Assembly (NCBI RefSeq): GCF_022568835.1
Contig: NZ_JAKZHV010000002.1
Location: forward strand, 372,001 to 436,000
Reading direction: 5' to 3'
Length of the DNA: 64,000 bases
DNA from: Arsenicicoccus piscis
Lineage (GTDB): Bacteria > Actinomycetota > Actinomycetes > Actinomycetales > Dermatophilaceae
The first letter of the stretch is position 1; the number at the start of each line of letters is the position of its first letter. The translations under genes and the position numbers were made by a program. This document shows, one piece after another, positions 1-11,857 of the stretch. The notes under the pieces were generated by a model that saw only the letters and a program-made list of their open reading frames with translations, was not told where the DNA came from and did no database searches.

Positions 1-996
1 GCGGCGACGGGTGCCGGAGTAGTCGGCGAGGCCGGCGAGCACGTCCGCCGCGGCGTAGCCGAGCCCGCGCGTCGCGGCGAGGAAAGCCGCGGTGGCGTTC
101 AGGGCGTTGTGCGTGCCCGGGATCGCGACGGTCAGCGTGCGGTCGGGCTCCCCCTGCTCGTGCAGCGTGGCGATGACCGCGAACCCGGCGCTGCGGATGT
201 CGCTCACCCGCACGTCGGCGTCCTCGGCCTCGCCGTAGGTGAGCACGCGTAGACCGTCCGCCCGCGCCCGCTCGGCCAGCTCGCGCGAGCCCGCGTCGTC
301 CGCGCACGCGACCAGCAGCCCACCCGGGCGGATGCTCCGCGCGAAAGCGAGGTAGGCGGCCTTGACCTGCTCGAACGTGCCGTAGTGGTCGAGGTGGTCG
401 GGCTGGACGTTGGTGACGACGGCGACGGTGGGGTGATAGACGAGGAAGGAGCCGTCGGACTCGTCGGCCTCGACCACGAAGTCCGGGCCGCTGCCGCCGT
501 GGGCGTTGGTCGCCGCCTTCGCGAGCTCGCCGCCGATCGCGAAGGACGGGTCGACCCCGCAGCCCTGCAGGGCGACCGTGAGCATGGACGTCGTCGTGGT
601 CTTGCCGTTGGCCCCGGCGACCGCGGCGACCCGCTGCCCCTGCGTGGCAGCGGCCAGGGCCTGCGAGCGGTGCAGCACGGGCAGCCCGAGCGCGCGGGCG
701 TGGGCGAGCTCGACGTTGTCCTCGCGGATGGCCGACGAGACGACGACGGTGTCCACGCCGTCGAGGTAGACCGGGTCGTGACCCACGTGCACCGTGGCAC
801 CCTCGGCGCGCAGCGCGTCGAGCAGCGGCGAGTCCTTGGCGTCCGAGCCCGACACGGCGAGGCCGCGGGCGAGCAGCAGCCGGGCCACACCGGACACGCC
901 GGCCCCGCCGATGGCGATGAGGTGGACGCGACCCAGCTCGTCGGCCGACGGGACCGGGCCCTCGAAGTCGAACCGGGTGGCCGGCAGCCCGCTCAT
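1..996 (-). CDS. murC: UDP-N-acetylmuramate-L-alanine ligase, C-terminus beyond window
   Basis: MurC adds L-alanine to UDP-MurNAc in the cytoplasm, using ATP. The visible 332 residues include the N-terminal Rossmann segment (HLIAIGGAGVSG, about residues 25-36), the ATP-binding loop at 128-134 and the central-domain motif EADESDGSF. The ATP loop reads GANGKTT instead of the usual GTHGKTT; the Lys-Thr pair is kept, so ATP binding is probably intact. The ATG at 996 overlaps the murG stop in an ATGA arrangement, which fixes the start and indicates translational coupling at the end of the dcw operon seen here. The gene runs off the left edge, where the glutamate-ligase-like C-terminal domain should continue. 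Identity is certain from sequence and context. Confidence 0.97.
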   Translation of the reverse strand, partial: MSGLPATRFDFEGPVPSADELGRVHLIAIGGAGVSGVARLLLARGLAVSGSDAKDSPLLDALRAEGATVHVGHDPVYLDGVDTVVVSSAIREDNVELAHARALGLPVLHRSQALAAATQGQRVAAVAGANGKTTTTSMLTVALQGCGVDPSFAIGGELAKAATNAHGGSGPDFVVEADESDGSFLVYHPTVAVVTNVQPDHLDHYGTFEQVKAAYLAFARSIRPGGLLVACADDAGSRELAERARADGLRVLTYGEAEDADVRVSDIRSAGFAVIATLHEQGEPDRTLTVAIPGTHNALNATAAFLAATRGLGYAAADVLAGLADYSGTRRR

Positions 997-2110
997 CGGG
1001 CCCCTCCCCCGGGTCGGGTGGCGCTCGCCGCGGCCTCCTCGACCAGGTCGGCGAGCCGTTCGTCGCCGTCGCGGTGCCCCACGGAGGCGGCCGCCGTCGC
1101 CATCGCGGCGAGCCGGTCGCGGTCGTGGACGAGCGGCACGAGCACCTCGCTGATCCACTGCGGGGTGAGCGCCTGGTCGTCGACGACCAGCCCCCCGCCC
1201 GCGCCGACGACGTCGGTGACGTTGAACCGCTGCTCGCCGTTGCCGATCGGCAGCGGCACGTAGATCGCGGGCAGCCCGACGGCGGTCAGCTCGCACACCA
1301 TGCCGGCCCCCGCGCGGGAGACGACCAGATCGGCTGCGGCGTAGGCGAGGTCCATCCGGTCGACGTACTCACGCACGACGTAGGGCGCACCCGTGCCGAG
1401 GTCTACCGGGTCGAAGGCCTTGCCGCGGCCGGTGACGTGCAGGACCTGGATGCCGGCGTCGGAGAGCTCACGCACCCGGCGCTCGAACGCGCCGTTGAGC
1501 CGGGCCGCGCCGAGCGACCCCCCCGTGACCAGGACCGTCGGCCAGGCGCCGGAGAGGCCGAACGCGGTCATCGCCTCGTCGCGGCGCGCGGCCCGGTCCA
1601 GCCCGGTGATCTCGGTGCGCATCGGCATGCCGAGGAAGCGGGCGTGCGCCAGCTGGGTCGAGGAGAAGGTCGTGGCGACGAACGGCGTGAGCCGCGCGCC
1701 GACCCGGTTGGCGAGGCCGGGCCGGGTGTTCTGCTCGTGGACGACGATCGGCACCCGCCGCCGGCGCGCCGCGAGGTAGGCGGGCGTCGACACGTAGCCG
1801 CCGAAGCCGACGACCACGTCGGCCCGCTGCGCATCGATGACGGCGCCGGCCGCGTCGACGGCTCCGCGCAGCGACCCGGGGAGCCGGATGAGGGCCGTGT
1901 CCGGGCGCCGCGGCATCGCGACCTTGGGGATGGTGTGCAGCTCGTAGCCGCGCTCGGGCACCAGCCGGGCCTCCAGCCCGGCGGCGGTGCCGAGGACAGC
2001 GATGTCGACCTCGGGGTCGCGGCGACGCAGGGCGTCGGCGAGGGCCAGCAGCGGGGACACGTGACCGGCCGTCCCCCCACCTGCCAGCACGACGGAGCGG
2101 GGACGGGTGC

Positions 2111-2114
<4 letters not shown>
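993..2114 (-). CDS. murG: UDP-GlcNAc:lipid I N-acetylglucosaminyltransferase MurG
   Basis: MurG transfers GlcNAc from UDP-GlcNAc to lipid I at the inner face of the membrane to make lipid II. The 373-residue protein has the N-terminal glycine loop GGGTAGHVSP right after the start and the C-terminal UDP-GlcNAc-binding segment around SRAGAGMVCELTAVG. A GTG start at 2114 overlaps the ftsW stop by 4 nt, so this start is preferred over longer in-frame extensions into ftsW. Length is normal for the family. It lies between ftsW and murC, the standard actinobacterial order. Confidence 0.97.
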
Positions 2115-3403
<1,289 letters not shown>

Positions 3404-3404
3404 G

Positions 3405-4943
3405 TCAGGCTCCTTCGGTCGGTCCCTGCTGTGCGCGGACGGCCTTCGCGAAGGCGTCGCCACGCGCGCCGTAGTTGGCGAACATGTCCATGGAGGCCGC
3501 AGCCGGGGCGAGCAGCACGACGTCGCCCGGCTGGGCGAGGGCCGTGGCCGCCGCGACGACCTCCGTCATGGCATCAGTGTCGGTGCTGGCGACGTCGACC
3601 ACGGGGACGTCGGGCGCGTGTCGGGCGAGGGCGTCGGCGATCTGCGCCCGGTCGCGCCCGAGCAGCACCACGCCGCGCAGCCGCGGCGCGGCCTCACGGA
3701 CCAGGTCATCCACGTCGGCGCCCTTGAGCAGGCCGCCGGCGATCCACACCACCGGGTCGAAGGCCCGCAGCGAGGCGGCTGCGGCGTGCGCGTTGGTCGC
3801 CTTGGAGTCGTCGACGTAACGCACCCCCGAGATCGTCGCGACCTCGGCGATGCGGTGCTTCTCGGGGCGATAGGCCCGCAACCCCTCGCGCACGGCGAGC
3901 GGGCCGACCCCGAACGCCCGGGCGAGGCCGGCGGCGGCCAGCGCGTTGGCGACGTAGTGCGGCGCCACCGAGGGGGCGTCGCCGCGCAGGTCGGCGAGGG
4001 TGCCGAGCTCGGCCGCCGAGTCGTGCCGCTGGGCGATGAACGCGCGGTCGGCGAGCACCTCGTCGACCACGCCGAGCATGCTGACGGCCGGCACCCCGAG
4101 GGTGAAGCCCACCGCGCGGCAGCCCTCGACCACGTCGGCCTCCATGACCATCAGCTCGGTGGTCGGGTCCTCGACGTTGTAGAGGCAGGCCACCTGCGTG
4201 TTGTCGTAGACCTTGCCCTTGGCCCGGTGGTACTCCAGCTCCGAGCCGTGCCAGTCCAGGTGGTCGGGGGCGACGTTGAGGCACACCGACGCGACGGGCG
4301 AGATGGACCGCGACCAGTGCAGCTGGAAGCTGGACAGCTCGACGGCGAGCACGTCGAACCCGGCCGGGTCGAGCACCGCCTCGATGATCGGGGTGCCGAC
4401 GTTGCCGACGGCCGCCGCCCGCAGGCCGCTGGCCTGCAGGATCGAGGCCAGCATCGTGACGGTGGTCGTCTTGCCGTTGGTGCCCGTGACGGTGAGCCAG
4501 GGCGCGGCGCCGGTCTCGGCGCGCATCCGCCAGGCCAGCTCCACCTCGCCCCAGACCGGGATGCCGCGGGCGGCCGCCTCGGCCAGCAGGGGCTGGTCGG
4601 GACGCCACCCCGGGGAGGTGACCACGAGGTCTACGGGACGGTCGTCGGGGAGCGCGAGCGTGTGGGCGGCGCCGCGACGGACGTCGGCCTCGAGGATGGC
4701 GAGGACCCGGTCGCGGTCGGTCGCCTCCGCGCTCGGCTCGTCGGAGGCGTCGACGGCGATGACGTGCGCATCGCGCTCGGCGAGGGCGACGGCCGCGGCG
4801 AACCCCGAGACGCCGAGGCCGGCGACGAGGACGTTCAGGCCGGCCCAGTCGGCGTCGCGGTGGGTCAGGCCGGGGCGCGGCTCGTAGGCGTCGGCTCGTG
4901 GAGCGTCGCCGCGTGCGGCATCGTCCAGGGGGCGGTCGCTCAT
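3405..4943 (-). CDS. murD: UDP-N-acetylmuramoylalanine-D-glutamate ligase
   Basis: MurD adds D-glutamate to UDP-MurNAc-L-Ala. The 512-residue protein has the N-terminal nucleotide fold ([14 protein letters not shown]), the ATP loop [12 protein letters not shown], the [11 protein letters not shown] segment and the C-terminal [11 protein letters not shown] motif that contacts substrate. The ATG at 4943 overlaps the mraY stop by 4 nt and defines the start; a longer in-frame version would run into mraY. All expected Mur-ligase motifs are intact and the length is slightly above the family norm because of an extended N-terminus of about 35 residues. Confidence 0.97.
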   Translation of the reverse strand: MSDRPLDDAARGDAPRADAYEPRPGLTHRDADWAGLNVLVAGLGVSGFAAAVALAERDAHVIAVDASDEPSAEATDRDRVLAILEADVRRGAAHTLALPDDRPVDLVVTSPGWRPDQPLLAEAAARGIPVWGEVELAWRMRAETGAAPWLTVTGTNGKTTTVTMLASILQASGLRAAAVGNVGTPIIEAVLDPAGFDVLAVELSSFQLHWSRSISPVASVCLNVAPDHLDWHGSELEYHRAKGKVYDNTQVACLYNVEDPTTELMVMEADVVEGCRAVGFTLGVPAVSMLGVVDEVLADRAFIAQRHDSAAELGTLADLRGDAPSVAPHYVANALAAAGLARAFGVGPLAVREGLRAYRPEKHRIAEVATISGVRYVDDSKATNAHAAAASLRAFDPVVWIAGGLLKGADVDDLVREAAPRLRGVVLLGRDRAQIADALARHAPDVPVVDVASTDTDAMTEVVAAATALAQPGDVVLLAPAAASMDMFANYGARGDAFAKAVRAQQGPTEGA

Positions 4944-6022
4944 GAGCCCACCACCCACTCTCCGTAGAACAACCCAAGACCGAGCGCGACGCACAGCCCC
5001 GCGATGATCCAGAACCGAATGACGACGGTGACCTCGTTCCACCCGACCAGCTCGAAGTGGTGGTGCAGCGGGGCCATCCGGAAGACGCGTTTGCCGGTGG
5101 CCTTGAAGAAGCCGACCTGGATCATGACCGACAGCGCCTCGATGACGAACAGGCCCCCGAGCACGACGACGAGCAGCTCGGTGCGGGTGCAGATGGCCAG
5201 GCCGGCGAGACCGCCGCCGAGCGCGAGCGAGCCGGTGTCACCCATGAAAATCTTGGCGGGCGAGCCGTTCCACCAGAGGAAACCGAAGCAGGCCCCCATC
5301 AGGCAGGCGGCGACGACGGCCAGGTCACGTGGGTCGCGCACCTCGTAGCAGCGGGCGCCCGGCGACACCAGACAGCTCTGGTTGGTCTGCCAGGTGCCGA
5401 TGATGACGTAGGCGGCGAACACCATCGTGCTCGCCCCCGTGGCGAGGCCGTCGAGGCCGTCGGTGAGGTTCACGCCGTTGCTGGTGCCTGCGATGATCAG
5501 GTTGGCCCAGAGCAGGAAGAGCAGCAGCCCGACCCAGGCGGGCCAGGACTGCGGCACGTCGATGACGGTGTCGCGCACGGTCGAGATGGCCGTGGAGGCC
5601 GGCGTGATGTTGGAGCGGTTGGGGAACTCCAGGACGAGCACCGAGAAGATCAGCGCCACGAGCCCCTGACCGGCGAGCTTCTGCATCGAGCGCAGGCCCA
5701 GGCTGCGCTGGCGCGAGATCTTGATGTAGTCGTCGAGGAACCCCACGAGCCCGAGCCCGGACATCAGGAAAAGCACCAGCAGCCCCGAGATGGAGGGCGG
5801 GGACCAGGTGACCAGGTGGGCGACGGCGTACGCGGAGACCGCGGCCGCGATGATGACCGCACCGCCCATCGTCGGGGTGCCGCGCTTGGTGTGGTGGGAG
5901 GTCGGTCCGTCGTCGCGGATGAACTGGCCGTAGCCGCGGTGCACGAGGAACTTGATGAACATCGGGGTCCCGAAGAGACCGACGATCAGCGAGAACGCCG
6001 CGGCGATGAGGACCGCCTTCAC
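4940..6022 (-). CDS. mraY: Phospho-N-acetylmuramoyl-pentapeptide-transferase MraY
   Basis: MraY moves phospho-MurNAc-pentapeptide onto undecaprenyl phosphate and so makes lipid I. The 360-residue protein is a multi-span membrane enzyme with all diagnostic loops: [12 protein letters not shown] near the N-terminus, the DDY motif in [20 protein letters not shown], the magnesium loop [12 protein letters not shown] and the HHHFE motif near the C-terminus. Start and stop both overlap neighbours by 4 nt (murF upstream, murD downstream). Family length is typical. Confidence 0.98.
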   Translation of the reverse strand: MKAVLIAAAFSLIVGLFGTPMFIKFLVHRGYGQFIRDDGPTSHHTKRGTPTMGGAVIIAAAVSAYAVAHLVTWSPPSISGLLVLFLMSGLGLVGFLDDYIKISRQRSLGLRSMQKLAGQGLVALIFSVLVLEFPNRSNITPASTAISTVRDTVIDVPQSWPAWVGLLLFLLWANLIIAGTSNGVNLTDGLDGLATGASTMVFAAYVIIGTWQTNQSCLVSPGARCYEVRDPRDLAVVAACLMGACFGFLWWNGSPAKIFMGDTGSLALGGGLAGLAICTRTELLVVVLGGLFVIEALSVMIQVGFFKATGKRVFRMAPLHHHFELVGWNEVTVVIRFWIIAGLCVALGLGLFYGEWVVGS

Positions 6023-7623
6023 GGGCGCGCCTCCTTGGGGAACGTAGGGGCGGTCTGGGGGGACGTAGGGGCAGGGGTGTCGGCCGCCTGCGCGACCCGC
6101 TCTCCGAGCCAGCGTAGACCCGCGTCTCGGCTCGACTTGAACAACACGATGTCACCCGGCGCGAGCTCGGCGCGCAGCATCGATTCGGCGGTGTCGGCGT
6201 CGGGGACCCAGCGCACGAAACCCTCGATCTCGACCTCAGATCCAGCCTGCTGCCGCAGCTCCACGGCCCGGTTGAAGGCCCCTTCGCGCAGCGCCTTGGC
6301 CCCCTCGCCCACGGCGAGCAGCCGGTCTACCCCGCGATCGATCGCCAGCGCCCCGACGGTCGCGTGCTCGGCGTCCGAGTCGGCCCCCAGCTCGAGCATG
6401 CTGCCGAGCACCGCCCAGGTCCGGCGGCCGGCGCGGCCCATTGTCGACAGCGCCGAGAGCGCGGCGGCCATCGAGTCGGGGTTGGCGTTGTAGGCGTCGT
6501 TGACGACCGTCACGCCGTCGGCGCGCTCGCTGACCTCCATCCGCCAGCGGGACACCGGACGGGCCTCGGCCAGCCGCTCGGCGACGGCCTCGGGCGCGAT
6601 GCCGAGCTCGAGGGCCGCGGCCGCGACGGCGAGCGCGTTGGAGACCTGGTGGACGCCGCGCAGCTCCAGGTGAACCTCGACCTCACCGTGAGGGTGGACG
6701 AGGGTGAACGAGGGGCGGCCGGAGTCGTCCAGGACGACGTCGGTGGCGCGCACGAGCTCGCTGCGCCGCGGCAGGCCGGCGCGGGTCTCGTCGGTGCGGG
6801 TCTCGTCCGTGGCGGCCTGGTCGGCGTCCGCGTCCGCCACGGCCTTGTCCGCGACGGCCTTGTCCGCCACCGGTCCCATCCCGAAGAAGACCACTCGCGC
6901 GGCCGTGCGGGCGGCCATCGCCCGGACCGCAATGTCGTCGGCGTTGAGCACGGCCAGCCCGCTCGGAGCGAGGGCGGTCACGAGCTCGGACTTGGCCAGC
7001 GCGATGTTGGCGCGCGAGCCGAACTCCCCCACGTGCGCCGTGCCCACGTTGAGCACCATCGAGACGTCCGGCGGTGCCATCGCGGTCAGGTAGTCGATGT
7101 GGCCGATGCCGCGCGCCCCCATCTCGAGGATCAGGTAGCGGGTGGAGTCCTCGACCCGGCAGATGGTGAGCGGAACCCCGATCTCGCCGTTGAGCGACTC
7201 GACCGGGGCGACCGTCTCGCCGGAGCCGGCGAGCACCCCGGCCAGCAGGTCCTTGGTCGACGTCTTGCCCGACGAGCCCGTGATGGCAAGCACGGTGAGC
7301 GGCGTCCCCTGCGCCCGGCGGGCGAGCAGCACGGCTCGCGCCAGGTCGCCGAAGGCGGTCTGCACGTCCTCGCTCACCAGGGTCGGCACGCCGTCGACCG
7401 GGCGGGACCCGAGCACCGCCACCGCCCCGGCGGCCACCGCTGCCGGCGCGTAGTCGTGCCCGTCGGCGTGCTCCCCCACCCGCGCCACGTAGAGCGACCC
7501 AGGCCCGCACGCGCGGGAGTCCGTCACGACCGGGCCGTCGACGAGCACGGCGTCGGGGTCGGCACAGCCGTGGACGGTGGCTCCGGTGGCGTCGGCCAGC
7601 TGGGCCAGGGTGAGGGCGATCAC
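6019..7623 (-). CDS. murF: UDP-MurNAc-tripeptide-D-alanyl-D-alanine ligase MurF
   Basis: MurF adds D-Ala-D-Ala to complete the UDP-MurNAc pentapeptide. The 534-residue protein shows the P-loop [12 protein letters not shown], the [11 protein letters not shown] segment and the C-terminal [11 protein letters not shown] motif. GTG at 7623 overlaps the murE stop (GTGA). An unusual Asp/Ala/Thr-rich insert lies at about residues 253-285, built from short repeats ([16 protein letters not shown], then [10 protein letters not shown]); it sits in the central domain and is probably a surface loop grown by repeat slippage. The core motifs are unaffected. Confidence 0.96.
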   Translation of the reverse strand: MIALTLAQLADATGATVHGCADPDAVLVDGPVVTDSRACGPGSLYVARVGEHADGHDYAPAAVAAGAVAVLGSRPVDGVPTLVSEDVQTAFGDLARAVLLARRAQGTPLTVLAITGSSGKTSTKDLLAGVLAGSGETVAPVESLNGEIGVPLTICRVEDSTRYLILEMGARGIGHIDYLTAMAPPDVSMVLNVGTAHVGEFGSRANIALAKSELVTALAPSGLAVLNADDIAVRAMAARTAARVVFFGMGPVADKAVADKAVADADADQAATDETRTDETRAGLPRRSELVRATDVVLDDSGRPSFTLVHPHGEVEVHLELRGVHQVSNALAVAAAALELGIAPEAVAERLAEARPVSRWRMEVSERADGVTVVNDAYNANPDSMAAALSALSTMGRAGRRTWAVLGSMLELGADSDAEHATVGALAIDRGVDRLLAVGEGAKALREGAFNRAVELRQQAGSEVEIEGFVRWVPDADTAESMLRAELAPGDIVLFKSSRDAGLRWLGERVAQAADTPAPTSPQTAPTFPKEARP

Positions 7624-9287
7624 GAGGTGCCTTCCAGGGAGGTCGAGGACGTCGGGCGCGTCGAGGGCGCCGAGGGCGTCGAGGGCGACGAGGGCACGGA
7701 GCGGGACCGCAGAGCCTCGAGGACGACGTCGCGGTCGAGGAACGGGTGGACGGTGCCGGCGATCTCCTGGCCGGACTCGTGGCCCTTGCCGAGGACGATC
7801 AGGGTGTCCTGCGGCTGTGCCGCTTCGACGGCCGCGTCGATCGCCGCGGCCCGACCGGGCACCTCGCGCACCCGATCCACCAGCGCCTCGGGGACGCCGG
7901 CGAGCATCGCCGAGCGGATGTCGGCCGGGTCCTCGCTGCGCGGGTTGTCGTCCGTGACGAAGGACAGGTCGGCGTGCTCGGCGAGGGCTCGGCCCATGCC
8001 GGGCCGCTTGCCGCGGTCGCGGTCGCCGCCGGCGCCGAGCACCGCGATCACCCGGCCGCCGCGCGCCTGCGTCTCGGGGCGCACCGCGTCCAGCGCCATC
8101 GCCACGGCGTCCGGCGTGTGCGCGAAGTCCACCACCACCAGCGGGCCTGACGCGTCACCGGTCTGCGCGTCGTCCGCGCCGTCCGACGCGCCACCGGCCG
8201 CGTCGTCCATCCGACCGACGGGCCAGACCCGCTCCATCCGACCGGGCACGTGCGGGTCGCGAGCGACCGCACGAGCCGCACGCTCGAGGTCTACGCCACG
8301 CTCGTGGAGCATGAGCACGGCGACGGCCGCGTTGAGGTCGTTGAACTCCCCCGGCAGCGGTGAGGCGAACGAGACGGCGGCGTCGCCGTCGGTGCGGGCG
8401 AGCCGGACCTGGCCGGGCGCCGGGCGCTGCAGCTGCCAGTCGGCGTCCGCGCCGGTCGAGGACAGCGTGACGATCGGCAGCGCGGTCTCGCGGGCGAGCC
8501 GGCGACCCCACTCGTCGTCGACGACCACCACGCCCACCCGAGCGAGGGCCGGGTCGAGCAGGGTGGCCTTCGCGGCGAAGTAGTCCTCCATCGTGCCGTA
8601 GAAGTCCAGGTGGTCCTGGGAGAGGTTCAAGAACGCCACGACGTCGAAGCGGACCCCGTCGACCCGGTGCAGGGACAGGGCGTGGCTGGAGACCTCCATC
8701 GTGCACGTCGTGACGCCGCGCTCGGCCATCACGGCGAGCAGGGCGTGCAGGTCCGAGGACTCCGGCGTGGTGCGTGAGCTCTTGATCCGGTCGTCGCCGA
8801 TGCGGGTCTCGATGGTGCCGATGATGCCGGTCGTCTCGCCGAGCTCGCGCAGCGCGGAGTCCAGCAGGTAGGCCGTGGTCGTCTTGCCGTTGGTGCCGGT
8901 GATGCCGAGGACCGACAGGTCCTCGCGGCGGGCGGGATCGGCATAGACGACCGCGGCGGCGTGGCCCATCGCGGCTCGGGGGTCGTCTACGACGAGCACC
9001 GGTAGAGCGACCCCGGCGTCGGCGAGCTGGTCGGCACCGGTCTGGTCGGTCAGGACCGCGACGGCACCGTCGCGCGCCGCAGCCGTCCCGAACGCCGCGC
9101 CGTGCACCCGCGCACCCGGCAGGGCGGCGTAGAGGTCACCGGGCTGGACCTGGCGCGAGTCGTGGGTGAGCCCGCTGACCCGGGTGTCGGCGCCGGCCTG
9201 CTCGACCGGCGCGACCCCGAGCGCCGCGGCGACGTCAGCCAGGGTGACCGGCTCCCGGTGGCTCGGACGGGGGAACTGGGTAGCCAC
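7620..9287 (-). CDS. murE: UDP-MurNAc-L-alanyl-D-glutamate-2,6-diaminopimelate ligase
   Basis: MurE adds the third residue of the stem peptide. The ATP loop [12 protein letters not shown] and the substrate segment SSHALSLHRVDG are present, and the specificity motif reads DNPRSEDP, the form known for meso-diaminopimelate-adding enzymes, so DAP-type peptidoglycan is predicted. Of the 555 residues, the last 25 or so form a Ser/Thr/Pro-rich tail encoded by imperfect 9-bp repeats (about 7640-7700) and are absent from typical MurE. Translation starts at GTG 9287, nine nt after the ftsI stop. Confidence 0.96.
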   Translation of the reverse strand: MATQFPRPSHREPVTLADVAAALGVAPVEQAGADTRVSGLTHDSRQVQPGDLYAALPGARVHGAAFGTAAARDGAVAVLTDQTGADQLADAGVALPVLVVDDPRAAMGHAAAVVYADPARREDLSVLGITGTNGKTTTAYLLDSALRELGETTGIIGTIETRIGDDRIKSSRTTPESSDLHALLAVMAERGVTTCTMEVSSHALSLHRVDGVRFDVVAFLNLSQDHLDFYGTMEDYFAAKATLLDPALARVGVVVVDDEWGRRLARETALPIVTLSSTGADADWQLQRPAPGQVRLARTDGDAAVSFASPLPGEFNDLNAAVAVLMLHERGVDLERAARAVARDPHVPGRMERVWPVGRMDDAAGGASDGADDAQTGDASGPLVVVDFAHTPDAVAMALDAVRPETQARGGRVIAVLGAGGDRDRGKRPGMGRALAEHADLSFVTDDNPRSEDPADIRSAMLAGVPEALVDRVREVPGRAAAIDAAVEAAQPQDTLIVLGKGHESGQEIAGTVHPFLDRDVVLEALRSRSVPSSPSTPSAPSTRPTSSTSLEGTS

Positions 9288-9296
9288 GGGGAGAAC

Positions 9297-11252
9297 CTAC
9301 CGTCTCGTGGCGTCGGTCGAGGGGGTGGGCGACGGGGACTTCGTCGCAGCCGCGCCGGTCCCAGCGGACGTCGTGGTGTTGCGCGCCGCGGAGGGCCCCA
9401 TCAGCGCGGGCAGCGGGGCGCCGTTGGGGTGGTCGGCGGAGTAGCCGGGCTGCCACACGGGGAAGTTCGGCGCGGGCGCGGTGTCCGGCGGGACGCCGTA
9501 CTTGCCGAGGGCGTAGCGCATCACGCTGGTGAAGACCGGGCCGGCGGTGAGCCCGCCGTAGTGCCCGTTGAGCGGGCGCTGAAGCATCACGGCGATGACG
9601 AACCGCGGGTTGCCCGCAGGCGCGTAGCCGATGAACGACGCGGTGTAGCCCTCGTAGCCCGGCTTGCCGTCGACGGCCCGCTTGTCGACGTAGCGGTCGG
9701 CCGTGCCCGTCTTGCCGGCGATGCGGTAGCCCGGGACGCGCACCTTGCTCGCCGTGCCGTCGTCACCGGTCACCGACTCGAGCATCTCGCTCATCTCGTG
9801 GGCGACGTCGCCGCGCAGCACCTGCTGCTGGGCGGGCGCCTTCACCGGGGTGTACGTGCCGTCGGCGGCCGCCTCCCCGGCGACCAGCGAGGGAGCCACC
9901 CGCACGCCGCCGTTGGCGATGGTCTGGTAGACCGAGGCGGCCTGGACGGCGTTCACGGACAGGCCCTGGCCGAACATGATGGTGTACTGGTTGGTGTCGT
10001 GCAGCGTCTTCGGGATCTGCCCCGCGCTCTCGGCCGGGAAGCCGATGCCGCTCGTGCGGCCGAGCCCGAAATCGGTGAAGTAGCGCAGGATCTTGGCGTT
10101 CTGGCGCAGCCCGTCCGAGGCGATGATCGTGCCCATGTTGGACGACTTCGCGAGCACGCCGGTGGCGGTGAGCTCCTCGACGCCGTGCTCCTCGGAGTCC
10201 TTGAAGGTCTTGTCCAGCTTCTTCAGCTCCGACGGCACCGTGATGGGGGTGGACGGGGTGATCAGCCCTTCCTGCAGCGCCGCCGACAGGCTGAGCACCT
10301 TGGCGGTCGACCCGGGCTCGAACGCCTCCTGGAAGGCCTTGTTGGCGAGCGTGCTCCCGGTCGGGGCGTTGGCGAGGTTGTTGGGGTCGAACGTCGGGTA
10401 GTTCGCCACGGCCAGCAGCTGCGCGGTCTTGACGTCCATCACGACGGCCGTGCCGGAGAGGGCGTTGCGCTCGGTGACCGCCTTGGCCAGCTCGTTCTGG
10501 GCGTAGAGCTGCAGGTCCGAGTCGATGGTCAGGCGCACGTCACGGCCGGGCACGGGCGCCACGTAGTCGCTGTTGCCGGTCGGGATCTGGCGGCCGGTCG
10601 CGCTCGTCTCGTACCGCTCGGACCCGGGAGTGCCGCGCAACGCCTCGTCAGCCATCAGCTCTACCCCGGCGACGGGGACGTCGGCGTTGTTCATGACCCC
10701 GACGAGGCTCGCGTCGAACGGGCCGGAGGGGTAGACCCGCTTGGTGGTGCGCTCGACGCTGATGCCGGGCACCGCGAGCTTGCTCACGCTGCGCCACACG
10801 ACCGGGGTCACGTCGACCGCGACCTTCCAGTAGCGCTTGGAGCCGTTGAGCTTGAGGAACAGGTCGTCGGCGTTCAGCCCGAGCAGCGGGGCCAGGTCGT
10901 CGGCCGCGCCGCGCGCCCCGACCTGGGTGTTCTTGCCGTTGGCCTTCTTCGTGTACTTCTGCACCGACAGCTGGTCGGCGACGATCGTGTAGCGCTCGAC
11001 GCTCTGGGCGAGCACCGTGCCGCTGGCGTCGGTGATCTGGCCGCGCAGCGCCGGGATGGGCTTGTCGTAGAGCCGCTGGGCCAGCGCCGTGGCCGCCACC
11101 TTGTCGGCGTCGAACCCCTGGATCCGCACCAGCTGGGCCGCGAAGATCGACAGCACGAACATCGACGCGATGAACATCGCCCGCACCCGGCGGACCGGGT
11201 GGGCGTGGGGTCCGGTGCGCCCCCTTCGGCGGGTGCTGCGTCCGGAGCTCAC
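9297..11252 (-). CDS. ftsI: Septal class B penicillin-binding protein FtsI (PBP3)
   Basis: This is the divisome transpeptidase that crosslinks septal peptidoglycan with FtsW. The 651-residue protein has a short Arg-rich cytoplasmic tail, one membrane segment at about 26-43, a pedestal domain and a transpeptidase domain with all three catalytic motifs: STAK (S-x-x-K), SSN (S-x-N) and KTGT. The C-terminus ends in an Ala/Thr/Ser-rich tail. The GTG at 11252 is preferred, with a weak GGAA-type ribosome site; a 65-nt gap separates it from the ftsL-like gene. Confidence 0.96.
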   Translation of the reverse strand: MSSGRSTRRRGRTGPHAHPVRRVRAMFIASMFVLSIFAAQLVRIQGFDADKVAATALAQRLYDKPIPALRGQITDASGTVLAQSVERYTIVADQLSVQKYTKKANGKNTQVGARGAADDLAPLLGLNADDLFLKLNGSKRYWKVAVDVTPVVWRSVSKLAVPGISVERTTKRVYPSGPFDASLVGVMNNADVPVAGVELMADEALRGTPGSERYETSATGRQIPTGNSDYVAPVPGRDVRLTIDSDLQLYAQNELAKAVTERNALSGTAVVMDVKTAQLLAVANYPTFDPNNLANAPTGSTLANKAFQEAFEPGSTAKVLSLSAALQEGLITPSTPITVPSELKKLDKTFKDSEEHGVEELTATGVLAKSSNMGTIIASDGLRQNAKILRYFTDFGLGRTSGIGFPAESAGQIPKTLHDTNQYTIMFGQGLSVNAVQAASVYQTIANGGVRVAPSLVAGEAAADGTYTPVKAPAQQQVLRGDVAHEMSEMLESVTGDDGTASKVRVPGYRIAGKTGTADRYVDKRAVDGKPGYEGYTASFIGYAPAGNPRFVIAVMLQRPLNGHYGGLTAGPVFTSVMRYALGKYGVPPDTAPAPNFPVWQPGYSADHPNGAPLPALMGPSAARNTTTSAGTGAAATKSPSPTPSTDATRR

Positions 11253-11317
11253 CTGGGGCGTTCCTTCTCAGTCGTCGGGTGCTGCGCGGTCGGGTGGTGC
11301 GGTCTCGCCGGGGCCGC

Positions 11318-11857
11318 TCAGCGCGGGAGCGAGGCGAGCGCCCCGAGGAGCCCACCGCCGAGCCCCAGGCCCGCGACCGAGGTGGTGGCCGAGGCCAACG
11401 ACGGTGCGACGGCCCCCGCCGGCGCCAGCGCTGCCGACCCTGTCACCACCGTAAAGTCGCCCTCCGCGCCGGCCGGCTTCGCCACGCCGGAGACCTTCCC
11501 CGTGGCGGGGTCGATGAACGCCGGCGAGCCGGCCGGCACCAGGCCGAGCTGGGCGGCCTGCTGGGCGAGGTGGGGTGCGGAGGAGACGGTGTTGAGGTCC
11601 TGGTCGAGCGCCGTGCGGGTGTCGGCCAGGGTGGCCGACTTCTCCCGCAGGTCGTGCACGGTGTAGGAGCCCTGCGACAAGGTGATGTTGAGGACGAGCA
11701 CCGCGATCAGCCCGAGCGTGAGCAGCGCGGCCGCGATCCCGAGGAACGGGACGCGGGTGGCGCGGCTGCCCGAGGCCCGCACGAGGCGCAGGGCCGGAGG
11801 GGCGGGGAGGCGTCGTGGGGCGCGGGCCGGCGCGGCGGAGGCGGTCGTGGCGCTCAT
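11318..11857 (-). CDS. ftsL: FtsL-like small bitopic division protein
   Basis: A 179-residue bitopic protein sits between rsmH and ftsI, where actinobacteria encode FtsL. It has a basic, Pro/Ala-rich N-terminus, one membrane helix at about 38-60 ([20 protein letters not shown]), a short coiled-coil-like region ([19 protein letters not shown]) and a [11 protein letters not shown] segment typical of actinobacterial FtsL-type proteins. Such proteins join the FtsQ/FtsB subcomplex that recruits and activates FtsW and FtsI. The C-terminal 50 residues are Ala/Gly/Leu-rich. Its ATG overlaps the rsmH stop by 4 nt. The name rests on position, topology and motif rather than strong sequence conservation. 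Confidence 0.8.
   Translation of the reverse strand: MSATTASAAPARAPRRLPAPPALRLVRASGSRATRVPFLGIAAALLTLGLIAVLVLNITLSQGSYTVHDLREKSATLADTRTALDQDLNTVSSAPHLAQQAAQLGLVPAGSPAFIDPATGKVSGVAKPAGAEGDFTVVTGSAALAPAGAVAPSLASATTSVAGLGLGGGLLGALASLPR

Noticed and set aside
9102..11666. An 854-codon plus-strand frame opposite ftsI and ftsL
   Set aside because: It is a shadow frame. FtsI motifs on the other strand are intact, and this frame lacks a ribosome site and recognisable domains.
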